A DNA stretch of 64,000 nucleotides from the NCBI RefSeq assembly GCF_029227915.1, contig NC_079886.1, positions 10,747,501 through 10,811,500 of the forward strand, in the 5' to 3' direction. Shown here one piece after another: positions 44,665-57,479 of this stretch. A program made the position numbers and the translations under genes. Origin of the DNA: Hydractinia symbiolongicarpus (lineage: Eukaryota; Cnidaria; Hydrozoa; Anthoathecata; Hydractiniidae). The notes below the pieces were generated by a model that saw only the letters and a list, made by a program, of their open reading frames with translations, searched no databases and was not told the origin of the DNA. Every line of letters starts with the position of its first letter. The first letter of the stretch is position 1.

Positions 44665-47347
44665 TATATCAATATAAGCACTTTTTTAAAAAAAAACACT
44701 TTGTGTAATTTTGTATATTATATATTGGTTTTTTAAAGGACTGGTTATAAGGGCCGGTTTATGAGGCAAGCTTTTTTGTAAAAAGACTTGTGCATTAAGT
44801 GGACCTTGCAGTGGCAAATTTTATTTGTGTATAGTATACATTGTCGTTAAAGCCTGTTCAAACTTTACGGAGCTCGAAGTGATTTCAGTCTGGAGTTAAA
44901 AATGGGATGTTTTTTTCCTTAGTTTTTCCTTCTTCATGTAAACAGTCTGCCTTGGGAACGATGCTTGAAAATTCTAATTCTAATTTGAAAAAAATTAACT
45001 TGAATTATGTTTATTTAGGTTTTTACTGTTTTACTTCTACAGTGCGAATAATGCCATACCAAGTGCGTCCACTTTTAGGGCATAAACCTAAGTAGAAATA
45101 ATCAACCTTGAAACATTGTTCGAGTCTCAATAAGGTGTGCCGAAGATAAAAAAAAATGCAGTATGCAGACTTCTGAACTGAGCTTTGTCCTATCTCGTGT
45201 TATGCTGTTGTTATGATGTTGATTGGAAGTGCTCTTTCTAATTTTTTATATAATCTTGATTATTTATACTCTGTACTAAATTTAATTTGCCGAATAAATC
45301 TTGTTACATTGTGAACCCTTTTGTAAAAAAATTAGCAGCAGCCACTTCGAATTCAGAAAACACTTCACAAACAAGCGGGATTTTCTACGATCGAAGATAT
45401 TCGGTAGTCCAGTTTCTTGACAAATGATTATAGGTTTTCTACGCATGCGCCTTACCTTTTCTTACTTAAGCCCCCTGCTAATTTACTCATCTTCGAGCCC
45501 GACTGGATTCCTATGGTTGTTTTGTAACAGCGTTACAAAACAACTTCCAGTTTCAAGTTTTATATGACAAGACGGGATTATGATTATATTGCGTCCATAT
45601 AACTCTTTGTGTCAACTATAAAACATGTTATTGTTTGGATGAAGGACTGTTTATATGTTTGTATGTTTGTTGCTTGCGTTACAAAGCAAACAATTTAAAC
45701 ATATCGCAATACAAACAGCTTCCCTATTGTATATATGCATTTGGCTTCACAAATAATTAAATTGTGACCGGGATTGTTCAGGGTGAGATCTTCAATTCAC
45801 AAAGTAAGGAGAAATGAATAGATATTAATAATTTATTTTAAGTGCGCTCATACAAAGAAGCAAGGGCTTAAATCCAAACCACTTGGCCTGGCACAGTTTC
45901 GGTTATTTTTATCACAAAACTCACACTTTTATCAGACCAGTTACGACGTAAATACTCACCCCTTTTTACTTTTATAAAATGTCACATCGTCTTCGAAAAA
46001 GAATGAGAATGTCCTCTTTCATTGCGCATATAGTGACACCTACCTATGTAAATAAAACACATGGGGGACCCAAATGGGGTCGTCAAAGACAGATGGGGTC
46101 GTCAAAGACTTATGTACCTCCGCTACATCAATTAGCACCTACCCCTTGAAAAGTTGTGGTGAAGAAGATGTACTATTCTAAATTCGACAAAAAACCCTTT
46201 TGGATTTAACACTCGCAGAGAGTCTGCATATCTCAAAATGGTAAATTCAAGGCAATTGTCTTTTGAATACAAATACGCCTGCTTAGTTCCCATGAAAAAT
46301 CTTCCAAATATTCGGCTCCTGATGATTTGCAGAAAATGGTTTGTTTAGCAGATGATTGTGACCGGCTAGTGTCGCGGCGTTCTTGAGGCTTTGTCTAAAT
46401 ACCAACGATTGTCACTGACATTTAAGATAAATGAAAGTAAAGCCTTCTTTTTCATATGTATATGTTCGAAGAAATTGTGTATATATTATATATAACAATC
46501 ATTTTATCTCGATAATTTTGTTAACCTTTGGTAAAGCTGCGAGGCTAAAATTCAAATCTCCTTGGTCTGCGTGACTTTCCATCATTACAATCATATAGGG
46601 ACAAAGCACTGAACAAGGCTGAACGAACTGTCTGGAAAGTCATAACAACTTTGTGATAAAATTAGAATTAATTTACAAAACATTTTTTACAATAAGAATA
46701 ATAGACGTAGACCCCCACCCTACCTCTATCACAGAAAGACCTTAAAAAACCTATTAATGGGATGAGAATTAAAAGACTGGAATTATTGAAAAGAAAATAT
46801 GATGTCGTCGGGTATTTGCCGCCTTTCCACGACGACATCTTTCAGATGCTTTCATATGAATTCCAGTCTTTATATGTAAAAAAAAATGGCCGGTAAAATC
46901 TCATATAAACCAAAGAAAGTTTTAAAAACAAGAAAAAGGGCTACTTTATCAGAACAAGCATATTATCAGGACTCGACTTTAGTTTAGCAAGATGACTTAA
47001 GCTTCTGTGGCCGCCTGTTTACAGAAACATAAAATTGATCACACTAAGAAATAAAAGCGTCCGTCTGAAATACTTGTTGACAGTATTTAATGCCCTAGTC
47101 ATTTGTGCCTGACCATAGCGTGGCCAGTTACTTTTGTAACTAGCAAAAAAAAATTAAAAAAAGAAAAGAAAAAGATATAATTTCATAGTAAAAACCCAGG
47201 AAAAAATCAGAAAAAAATTTGGAAAAAACATTAAAAAGATTTTTTTTAAAAAAATCCAGAAAAAAATCAGAAAAAAAAAATGCAGAAAAGAAAGACAGAA
47301 AAAAGTTCATAGAAAAATGGATAAAGGTAGGATGGGGGGAGGGAAAA
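44665..47347. other. Intergenic, one foldback element
   Basis: Mostly AT-rich sequence without recognisable genes, between RSU1 and the convergent coiled-coil gene. It contains the foldback element at 46772-46871 described separately. Confidence 0.45.
46772..46871. mobile_element. 100-bp foldback (MITE-like) element
   Basis: The ends AAAGACTGGAATT and AATTCCAGTCTTT are perfect inverted repeats. A second paired block, GATGTCGTCG (46801-46810) with CGACGACATC (46830-46839), lies near the centre. Together they give a long two-part hairpin. Confidence 0.7.
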
Positions 47348-48248
47348 TTAAAAATTTTGTATTTCTGCAGCATGCAATTGAAGCAGTTCTTCAACTTCTT
47401 CAATTGCAGCCACAACTCTCAATTTCTTTTTGGAAACCTTTCGTGGGAAGATTTTGCATATAAAATTTTTATGCAAAATCTTTGTAATGCCATCAAACTT
47501 GTTTCTAATCGCAGTGGTGAAACTCTTCGTTTGCCGTTTGTAATGAGTGTACTGCTCATTTTGTTCAGCGATTTTTCTCTTTAAATCTTCCACCGCATCT
47601 TTTTGATAAGCGTTGATGACTTCAAGTTCTTTAATTTTACATTCCATGTTAAAGGCACATCGATTCAATTCATCTTTCTCCTTTGTCAAAACATCACTTT
47701 CATGTCTCACCTTCTTCAGTAATTCTTCAGCTTGAATTCCTCTCGTCTTCTCTCTCTCTTGTTGTTCAACGGCGTCAGTCGCCATCTTTATTATTGGTTT
47801 TATTGCTTCCTGGATCATTTCAGGTATTGCGTTTGCTTTTGTGCTTAGCTGATCGAAAGTTGTATCACATTCTCTCTTACAATCTTCAATGATTTTCTCC
47901 AAATGTTGGATTTTCTCTAGCTGCTTTTTTGCTGTCTCTTCGCTTTCTTGACGAAGTTTCTTCTCTGTTTGAACAGCTTGAGATAATGTTGTAAGCTTAT
48001 CTTCATATGCTTCGTTTATTTCCTGAAAAGTAAGAGTAAATGTATCTTAACAAATTGTAGACAGACACAGAAATTTTTTGCTTTTTTTATTTTGCATCTC
48101 TATTGCTCTATATTTCGCTATGTATTGCACAATTTGACAAAGGATTAAGGGTGACGCGGAGAAGAAAAAATGTTAGCACTTTTTCAAACCTCTTTACCTT
48201 TTTTACTGGTTCCATGCCATTACTATTATTAGCAGTGTGGAATTCCAT
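47348..48248 (-). CDS. Uncharacterised coiled-coil protein, two exons
   Basis: Exon 1 (48248-48198) and exon 2 (48022-47348) join in phase 0 to give 241 residues. I do not recognise the family. Residues from about 18 to 175 are strongly predicted coiled coil by eye (heptad-like E/K/L/Q, for example KKLRQESEETAKKQLEKIQ). The C-terminal ~65 residues are less charged (RNKFDGITKILHKNF) and finish with a basic patch, KVSKKK, and an acidic EEVEELL helix. There is no signal peptide or membrane segment, so it is probably intracellular. The start ATG has no in-frame alternative upstream within exon 1. The agreement of splice sites and phase supports a real gene. Confidence 0.7.
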
Positions 48249-50698
48249 TCTGACAGTGTCACTTCCTTCCGTCACTGAGTTATGTGCAAAGTATAGAAAA
48301 TTATTTGACGTCAAATTTGTAACATTGACGTAATAGTTTAAAATGGCTATCACGTACTTCAAATAGCGAACTTAGTAAGCTTAAAGTACAATGTGCAGGA
48401 AAAAGGCCAATGGCGAAATATACCCGGGTATGCAGAAAAACCTTTTGTGCAGAATAAACACCGCAATTGACAATGAAAGTTGATTAAATTGTAAAAGCTT
48501 TAGATTCATTAATTCGTTAATTGATATTTCAGCCATGTCAAAAGTATTGCCAAGTGTTTTACTTGAAATTACATTCTTGGAAATCGATGAATATTTATTT
48601 GGAGGTATGTCTGCCTGCTAGATATGTAAAATGCACATATAAATATATTTACAAAGGTCATGATTTTGTGTTGAGGTTAACGAACGCATTGATCACAATT
48701 AAAATCAAAAGATTGCTAGCGCACATACCAAAAAAGGATAATTTATTTCAGCATGGTCAAGATAAAGAAGCTGTTAACAGAGCTGCTAATCAAGCCAAAA
48801 GTTAACAGTTTAGCTTACTTCAAATACGGATAATAGGGAAGCTTAAGAATATGTGTATCCGGAAACTACATTTCATTTCGAATTTGAAATAACAAAGTAG
48901 ACTTTAGGAGCTAGAGCAACAAAATTATGTCAAATTCTGTCTCTGGAATGCACAGTGTTAATTTTGTTTAACTTCTTTTGAGAATCTGTAAGTTGTTGCT
49001 GGCAATGTTACTGAAATCTTCTGATACTCTTACCTTGTGGACAAGAGACAAAGAGTGCCATGGCTGGGATTACATTTGTCAAAAAATAAACTGAGCACAG
49101 AATGCCTTAAGATATTCATTCTGTACTTAGACAATTTATTAAAATCTCTTCTTTTTTTAGATGCTTTACGTCTGCTGAAAACATTAATCTCTCTTTTGGT
49201 TATTCTTAAGGAACTGTTCTCCCTTCTGGTATACTCAACTGTATTCTCTTTTCCGGTATACTCAAGGAACTGTATTCTCTTTTCTGGTATACTCAGGCAC
49301 TAGAAGCGGACATGTGCGCACATATTTTAATCCACTACAATTTACTTTTAACACAATTTCCTGCTCGTCATATCTGTCTCTAGTATACTGAATCTCTGCG
49401 CGTTCGCAACATGTCTGGCCATATTGGTTCTTACAGATTTCTTGTTGGTAGGGGTCAGAGATTTTAACTGGCCTTATTGTTTTTTCTGGTGATCATGCTG
49501 TCGTGTTGAATAAGTCTGCCGCTAACTGCGTCTTAGAATGAGGTCAATGTAGCTAAGTGGGCAAAGTCTTTAGGTGCCTTTGTCAATAGCTTCTTCTCCT
49601 TAACCAGTGGAGTTCTCGTCCCTATATGATTGCGTTATACATACATAAATTTGTTTTTCCCAACAATATTGCCCCCATTACCTGTTCGGTTTTTGTGTTG
49701 CACAGCTCCTCTGCCATATTCAGTACGCCCTGCATTCGCGCTGTTTACAAGAAGTGTTTGTATCTGTTATTAAGTGTAAAAACTTGGCCTCTCTCATCCA
49801 ACGAAGGTCTCACCTTTACAATTCTCCCACTAATTATAATTTCCGAGCCACGGAAACGTGAGCAATTTTTTTAGCGATAAGTACTTAGATGTTACTTGAT
49901 GAAATAGTGTGACGGTTTTATTTTACGCTGTCTGTGTGGTTTGCTGTTTAAGGGTTACAGTAAGCCTCGTACTTTTACTATCGAGGTTCGCCGGAATCTC
50001 AAAGTGCGGTTAAAGCTTCCATTCAAGAATTTCTGAACTAGCCAACTGTCCGGGGCATTCATGTACAGTCCTTAGCAGAAAGAAATAACTAACTGACGTA
50101 ATGATGAACTGTTGCTATGACTAGACCCCACTTGACCAAAATACCGTCAGACTTATATCACTTTTAGTTCTTTGTAAGATGACGAAACAAGAAGTTATTG
50201 ACACATGCATCCTAAATACAGAATCAAAACATTGTTTGTAGTATGATAACCACTAAACTAAAACGACATACCAGAAGAAAGATACCTGGAGATTTATACT
50301 TTGAAGAAACTCCCACAATGTCATTGTCAGACAAAACAATAACAAAGAAATTATATATATATAAAAATGGGAGAGGTCAACTTAAAAATAATTGGAAAAT
50401 CATGATGACATACCTGGAGAAAGAATATACTATATTAAAAACCGGATACTTCGACCCCCAAAATTAGCCGTCAGACAAGTACTTGAAGTGGTGATATTTT
50501 CATAATAAATAAATGATTGACTGGAGAGGTTGTATGTTGTGTAATAAAAAGACGGTATCAAATTTAATAATAAAAACAAACATTGTAAGTCTAAAAAATA
50601 GGAAGTTGGGCTGAAATTTATTGTCTTTTTAGAAAGATATACATATATCCTGCAAGAATTATTACTCAATCAAACTATCAATAAGGCCTTAATTAATT

Positions 50699-50700
<2 letters not shown>
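48249..50700. other. Intergenic, no gene seen
   Basis: Several plus-strand open frames of 60-95 codons occur (near 48.5, 49.0, 49.6 and 50.2 kb), but none has codon use, motifs or splice context that I can support as coding. Confidence 0.4.

Positions 50701-50766
<66 letters not shown>
50701..50766. repeat. (GTT)n microsatellite
   Basis: About 22 GTT units, interrupted once by GAT near the left end. Confidence 0.97.
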
Positions 50767-52070
50767 ATGAACACCACAACGAAAATCTCTGCCTGGATCT
50801 ACATGATTGTGGTGAATTTTAAAGTCAAGAATTCTAACAGCATAATGTGTATCCGATACTTAAACAATATTAAACTCCTGGTGATGATTAAGAACAGTGG
50901 ATTCTAGAACAAAAAGCACTTATTTTTATTAAAAACAAAACAAAAAATGTGTATTTAACTATAGCAGACAGATACGATAAATAAGTCTGTTGCCGTCATC
51001 GGACCAGCATATTCCATTGTATAAAAACTGGTAAAAAAATTTAAAAAACTGCTTAAAAATACGGTTAGTTAGAAAAAGAAATGTATTATTCAATTCAATT
51101 CATTTTCTTTTCATTCTTGACAGTTTAAATTCCGGACGCATTTGGAAGAAGAGGGATTTTTCCTGCCGGTAACCAAATTGTTTGGCGTATACAGGAGCCC
51201 GCTGTAGTAGGTGTTTCGCAACAGCAAACAACTTTGATTTATATTATCCCTAAACACTTTTAAAAACCCAAGACTCTGAAATTGTCATAACCCACCTGTT
51301 TTACAGCTTTTAGGAGGGGGGGGACATTTTTATGCTTTTCAAATAAAGAAAATTAAAAACATTTTTTCAGCCCAATCACCTGTAGTGGTTCATGCTGGGG
51401 TTGAGCGCATGTCAACATTACATACTTCCATTTTTATTATTATTTTCACTTAGTTTTTAATCTCTTTTAATTTGTTTATTTTTAATTCTTATGTATTCTC
51501 ATTTATTTTGTGTTTATTATTATAACAATCAAAGACGTTTTTGTTCAACTGTTTGGGAAAGTTCGTTTTTTGTTTAATTTCAATAAACGACAAACCCATG
51601 GTTTATTTTCTTGCGCTATGTGGAACTGTGAAAAACATATAAACGATGACACGACCCCCTGATGTATATTTAACCTAGTCGGAGTGTTAACTCAAATATT
51701 TCGTGGCTTTTTCTCATTGCATGATTCAACTGAGCATGTCATCCCGAGAAAAAAGACAACAGAGATATAGACGCATTTTTGTTGGATGCTTGATGGTAGA
51801 AACCTAAGTGAGGAAGAAAGAGTACTACTTGGTTTTGAAGTAGTATTATTTTGGTTTAGACAATTTATCGATAAAATATTTACTCCGCATTCAAGTACCT
51901 GGACATCAACACAATTATATGCTACCAAGTCATAGCAAATACGAAATCATAAAAGCATAGAGGATATTTATCTGTCTATTTTGCATACATTATATATTTG
52001 TAAGTATTTATTTGAGTGAAAAAAGAAGAATTTAACAATTGCACACCAAGTTCGACATATTCTTTTCAAG
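50767..52070. other. Intergenic, no gene seen
   Basis: AT-rich sequence without recognisable coding or repeat structure. Confidence 0.4.
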
Positions 52071-52356
52071 ATGGAAAAGTTCAAACTTCAAATTGCGCTA
52101 AGTTGTTTTTTTAGCAGCTTTTTAGGTAAGAATTTTTATTTTCATTTTTTATTATTTATTGGAGAATATATACCCCCGGTTTTGTTGTTAGGTTTTTGAA
52201 AGACCACATGTCAAGATGTCGCATACGTGTATTGTATTATTTCATTGTTATTTACACATTTAAACAATGGAAAAGGTTTGATGCGAATGTCTTCTTTCAG
52301 CGATGATGAAATGTAATAACGCCATCAAAATTAAAAAGTGGGACGATAAAAGATAA
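52071..52356 (+). CDS. Possible two-exon micropeptide with signal sequence
   Basis: An ATG at 52071 opens a hydrophobic stretch (MEKFKLQIALSCFFSSFL) that would act as a signal peptide, ending at a GTAAGA donor (exon 52071-52125). An acceptor after CTTCTTTCAG gives exon 2 (52301-52356), in phase, with a stop after 36 residues in all. The mature part would be very short and basic (KCNNAIKIKKWDDKR). Other downstream exons are possible, for example a cysteine-containing open stretch near 53202-53275, but its phase does not fit the first donor. No homology is recognised. Confidence 0.25.
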
Positions 52357-54267
52357 ATAGAAATGAACACTATTACTTCAAAGATGAACATTTTGATGAT
52401 TTCGACTTAATCATTGACCTCAAAAATTTTTAGATCTAGCTAGGGATATTATATTTTGAGATGTTCTGTCTGCGAATTTTGAACTCCTAGTGTGTTCAAA
52501 ATAATAGACTGATCTCATAACTGCGCAGCTATCTGAAAAAATCAATATTTGCATTTGACAGATATTCTTTCTTGTCATGAAACGACCCGATAAACAAGCA
52601 ATGAATTGATTTCCATCTGACATTCCTTTAAAACACATATAAGATATTTATAATAACAAATATAAATAATTAAATAAATTAAATTAGCCTCGCGTACCAG
52701 AATTCTGTTAAGGTTAACTTGAGATTTCAAACGCATGTTTTGGGAAAGTTATTCTTGATGAATAAGTTGTCGTACCTGTTCTTGTAACCGATCAAGAATA
52801 TTTTCCCTGTTTTTCAGCTATCGTATAATTAACTTACCTTCAAAAGTATATAGCTTTGTACTTCTCAACATAACGTTGCTTAAAGCCAGATAATTTCTTT
52901 AACGGAGTTTAAATAAATGATCATTTATTTTAAAAACTTGCACTATCCCTGTTCTTATAAAAAGATGTGTCAGTGACATTGTTCACAGCAGAAAAGGTAT
53001 ATTGGTACACATAGCTACGATCTGTCGTAAAAGTAGGGTAGGGCGTAATTAGACCTTAAGAAATGAGTTATAATCTATAATGTGTTGTTAAGCAAAAAAA
53101 TTAAATTTTCGCCATCAAAACAAATAAAAAGTATTTATTTATCTATTTTTACTTATTATTATTATTCTTATTACAATTATTATTATTTCATTATTTACAG
53201 ATACAATCCTGATTGTGCTGCTAAAAAGGTTTTCTGTTTACCTTCTCAGGTAAAAAGAAACTGTGGGAAAAAATAACTAATTACAAGGGTTGGTGACTAA
53301 ATTTTTGTAGAGTAAATATTTTTTTCTTCACCTGACACCCAACGTTAGCCGTGGTAGAGCAACTTAATTCTCCGACTAAAACCCTGTTTTTAAACCTAAA
53401 CGATGTCTTTAATTTGTAAAATTTTATATTACATTTTAAACCTTTCTATGTTTTCTGCACATACATATTCCAATGTCCGCTGTTGACATTTGATATCTTG
53501 TTTAAATATGTATCAATGTTTTGCACTGTCAAAGAGCTTAACATGCTCACATACACTCCTAGTTTGTAATTGTTCACTAATCGCGGAGATTATAGAATGC
53601 ATCGTAGGACATCTCCTGTATCAAATTTTTGTGATGAAATACGATCAGAATTTCTTGTTAAGAATTTGCCTTTTGAGAATTGATAACCCTTCGTTTAAGG
53701 CGATCTTTATTATTTATTACTAGAAACGAAGCAAGGCCACTAAGACGTATATAATATACATGCTGCATGAGGCAATCTCCTCAACAGTGGTTTCTTCAGC
53801 AGCCAATGACATATTAGAACCACCTAAGAAAAGTGCTTGTCGATAGAAATTAGTTTGTAAGATTAAATTAGGGTCACAACTTAGAAGACACATATCACAT
53901 ATAATCACTTTTTCTCTCGTATTGCATGTGGATACCATAGCCTTATACTTGGAAGACTTGTGGAATGCATTGAATTTAAGATAGTGTAGTGACAGGTATG
54001 ACGTCAGTTCTAATCTCAATGACGTCATTATATATTTGGTATTTTAATCCTTCCTAATAAAAAGTTCTTGTTGCACAGCAAATGTTACGCCATTCAAACA
54101 ACCTGCGTCGCCCATCCTTTGTGTTTTTGGAGCTCTGGAACTAGAACTACTGTGGCATGAGGAAATCTGTCTCTTGGTAATTCTGCATTTTGCTACAAAT
54201 ATTTCTATCAAGAAATGAAATTAGTTAAGAATCTCTCTTCATAACGTATCTCTCTTTAGTAATAGTA
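52357..54267. other. Intergenic, little seen
   Basis: AT-rich. A short open stretch with cysteines at 53202-53275 follows an acceptor-like site but could not be joined to a gene. A 102-codon minus-strand frame at 53720-54028 has no recognisable features. Confidence 0.35.
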
Positions 54268-54441
54268 TCTCTATAATAATAGCCGTCGTCTGTCTGTCTT
54301 TGCGCGGACCCCCCGCTGAGTTAGAAAATCGTGCTACGGAAACACGAATATCAAATGCGATATATTATTATCCCCTTTGTTGCCACGGGTAAATTTCAAG
54401 GACGGGCGACCCCGTGGATTTTTCCACGGGTTAACGACTAG
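54268..54441 (+). mobile_element. Non-autonomous Helitron-like element
   Basis: The 174-bp element starts TCTCTATAATAATAGCC after an A. It ends with a perfect hairpin (CCCGTGGA-TTTT-TCCACGGG, 54411-54430), seven bases, then CTAG followed by T. A 5' TC, a 3' hairpin plus CTRR and insertion between A and T without target duplication are the Helitron signature. Confidence 0.7.
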
Positions 54442-54603
54442 TTTATCAATAATACCCGTGGTCTGAATTTAAAATTTAAAATAAATCGTTTTGAACTGAG
54501 GATGCACAAAATAGCAATACACAGAATTGTACGACGGGTGATAATCTGAGGACCGGAATATATAGGACGGCGAAGCTGTGTTTTTCCACGGAAAAATGAC
54601 TAG
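54442..54603 (+). mobile_element. Degraded second Helitron-like 3' end
   Basis: TTTTTCCACGGAAAAATGACTAG followed by T repeats the 3' end of the neighbouring element, but the left arm of the hairpin has decayed. The 5' boundary is not defined. Confidence 0.4.
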
Positions 54604-56441
54604 TCTCTGTTCAAAATGGCTGCGCGCAGATTTATGCTAGACCTCTGTCTGAGTAAATATTTATGTTGACGGGAAAATTCGTGGCATATTTCACAACTGG
54701 TGAATAATAAAACCATTTTTTCTTTAATAATGGATAATTCTTGATCCGTCTAGGAAAAAACCACAAAACGCTATGGGCTTTGTGATAATCGCGCTATATT
54801 CCACCTACTTTCACCAGTCATGAACATATTTACTTTTTCATGTTTGTGTTAAATCCTTTTTTATGTAAGTTAGGCAAACATCCTGAACTTGTGTTTATAT
54901 CTTCGTGTTTTAACGTGATCTTCACAGTCATTATGTCTGAGAACAGAAACAAAAACAACTTGTTTCAAATTTTCAACATATTGTCATTCGCAAGAAACAT
55001 ATTTTTAAAAATTTTTTCTATCTTCTTTTTTTTACTTTTTTTTTTAATTATTTTTGTTTTTTGTTTCTTTGTTTTTGCTATGAGAACAAACCATACCAAA
55101 GCGAGATGTTACACTTTTTTATAAAAATAAGAACGAGGTAATTTGGCTTTAGCTTGATCTGTTTTTATTTTGTTCAATTCTTTAGCCTAGAATATTTTTA
55201 TCTTGTTCAATCATGAAAAAACTTTTGATCAGTATGAAATTGCATAGAAGAGGATGAGAATCAATGCAATAAATTGCGTGCAGAGCAATTATATTTACTA
55301 TAAGTGTACCTTTCTTCGTATTTGAAGGGGCAGGGTCACTTTGAAGAATAGCGACAAAAAACTTAGTCAGAAAACCGTCATTTGCGATAATATGTTTATG
55401 ATTGTAATCTCCTCGTCAAGCTTCGTATTTGTAGCAGGAATATTACAAAAGTAGTAAGTTGATTTGTATTCAAAATTTCGTCTTTTCAAAATAGGAGTTA
55501 CAGCTCTAGTTAAAGATTCCGTTAAAAACGATTCCGTTATTTTCACACAACTCAAAAACACAAGCAAAAAAGATGTCTGGAGGTCTAGAGATGAGTGTGA
55601 TCAGACATTGTTCTCCACAGTCAAATTCTCATTGACAAACACATGACACTGAATTTTGGACGTGGAAATTCTTCTTTTCTTAAAACACGATGAAATAAAA
55701 AAAGTTGTTATGAATTTGTGTTTCTGACAGCCTAGTTTTTTTGTTGCCTTGGATACCAATAATATTTGTATAATGGCGGTTACATTTTGAGTCTGTATAA
55801 GACACTTAATTTGATTTTGTATTTGTGTGTGATTGCAATTGACGCTTACTCATAGTATAGACAGAACTAAAATATTTCATTTCGCACTATGGAAACAATA
55901 AAGTGAAAATCTTTTCACACAAAACATTTATACTTAGTTATTAATAAAATAAATTTTTCTTAAGCAAATCGAACTAAAAATTGTTGCTCCACATGATGGA
56001 AAGCAAAAAAATGTTTTGATTTTAACATTGCTCCCAGGGCATATACTTTCTTGTTGACCATATCAAGATGTCAGAATTAACATAACGGACATGGCAGAAA
56101 CTGTCAGTAGCCTACTCCCAACCCTTTCTTGGCCTACACATCTGCAACCAAAATTTTTCACTGCTTGCTTTCATTCTCCTGAGACTTGGCAGGGTGATTC
56201 TGTTTGCCCACTTCAATGAAATAGCCAAAGAACAGCCACTTACAAGAATATGATATTTGTCGATTACGTAGTAAATAATATACCTACACTCTCTAGGATC
56301 GGAAAATATCACGTGGTATCACCTATGGTTAAAAGGAAAGAGAGAAATTTTGGGCTTAAATTTTAACTTAAAACTACCGTCGGAGAATAGAGATATTCTG
56401 TTCTTTTAGATAAAAGGGACCGCCAAGCGGCATATTTTCTC
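54604..56441. other. Intergenic, no gene seen
   Basis: AT-rich sequence with short hydrophobic or basic open frames that look like chance. Confidence 0.4.
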
Positions 56442-56521
56442 TCAACCTCGTTCCCAAGGCAATTTTTCGCTTTTTTGTTCTTTGCGCCGTCTTGGATATT
56501 AAAAAGCGAGAACGAGGTTGA
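56442..56521. mobile_element. Foldback MITE (TCAACCTCGTTCCCA family), copy 4
   Basis: 80 bp, with left end TCAACCTCGTTCCCAAGGC and right end GCGAGAACGAGGTTGA. It is the best-preserved outer pair of the family seen at 25.8-27.0 kb. Confidence 0.65.
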
Positions 56522-57339
56522 TTTTCTCCTATACCATTATGGCAACGCCCTAGAAAACTATTGACTTATGATTTCCTATTGAAAGTGATATTTCGACTGG
56601 GAAGAATATTTGAGTTACATCACCTCAAAGAAAGTTTGTTCTACAATCCTTGACAAAATATTTATAGGTTGAATTTTAAACACCAGCCACCGTTTTTACT
56701 CCGTACACTAATTCATGTCCAAAATTGTATTAATATATCTCCATATATACGATAAGTCGAATCCTGTAAGTGCTGCAGCTTAAAAAGGCGTCTAGTTGGG
56801 AGGACGTTCAAAAGAGTTGGCGTTTTTTTTCCACATAATTCTTTTCTACTAAATCATCATAAAAAAAAACTTTGTCCCCAATAATTATCAAGCAGGTGAA
56901 CCATCATATTGTTATAATAATCGTAACCGGTAAAATACGACATATAAAAGGTTTTTATTAGAAAAGGCGAATAAAGAGGGGGCGTTTAGAGAAAAATAAT
57001 CGTAGGTGTTTAATTAAGGGCGCCTAATAACAACAAATGGGCATTTATTTTAAAGGAAAACTCCAGTAATAGGCCTGAGGATGAGGTTGGTCAAAACCGT
57101 AACTCGCTCATAATCATTTAACAAATCGAGACTAAATAACTGGAAAACAAAATCGAAAGTATTTTTAATCTTTTCAATAGTTTCCACTACAGTCTTTGTA
57201 GTGGAGTGTAAAATGTATATACCACTTCCAGCAATGACACGTTCTTTAGCCTACTGGGCATATCTGGTGTGGAAATAACATCACAATTTTAAATCTGAGG
57301 CAGGTATGAGAGCTTTATGTAGCTACAAGTCTACTAGTA
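56522..57339. other. Intergenic, no gene seen
   Basis: AT-rich. A lone GAGGATGAGGTTGGTCAAAA near 57074 resembles a single MITE end. Nothing else is recognised. Confidence 0.35.
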
Positions 57340-57479
57340 TTTAGCCACGGCTGTTTCAGCGCGGACAAAAATGGCCTGCGGAAAAAAACAATATACCCCG
57401 TCAGCAAAAACAGGATATCTCAAGAACGAAATAAGATTTTTACATTCTGTAAAAAGGATATCAATCTTGGTTAAATTGT

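Noticed and set aside
47140-47584. Lysine- or phenylalanine-rich ORFs on both strands
   Set aside because: They arise from an A-rich/T-rich tract next to the end of the coiled-coil gene.
53202-53275. Cysteine-containing secreted peptide exon
   Set aside because: It follows an acceptor, but its phase does not match the only nearby signal-peptide exon, and too few cysteines are present to assign a family.
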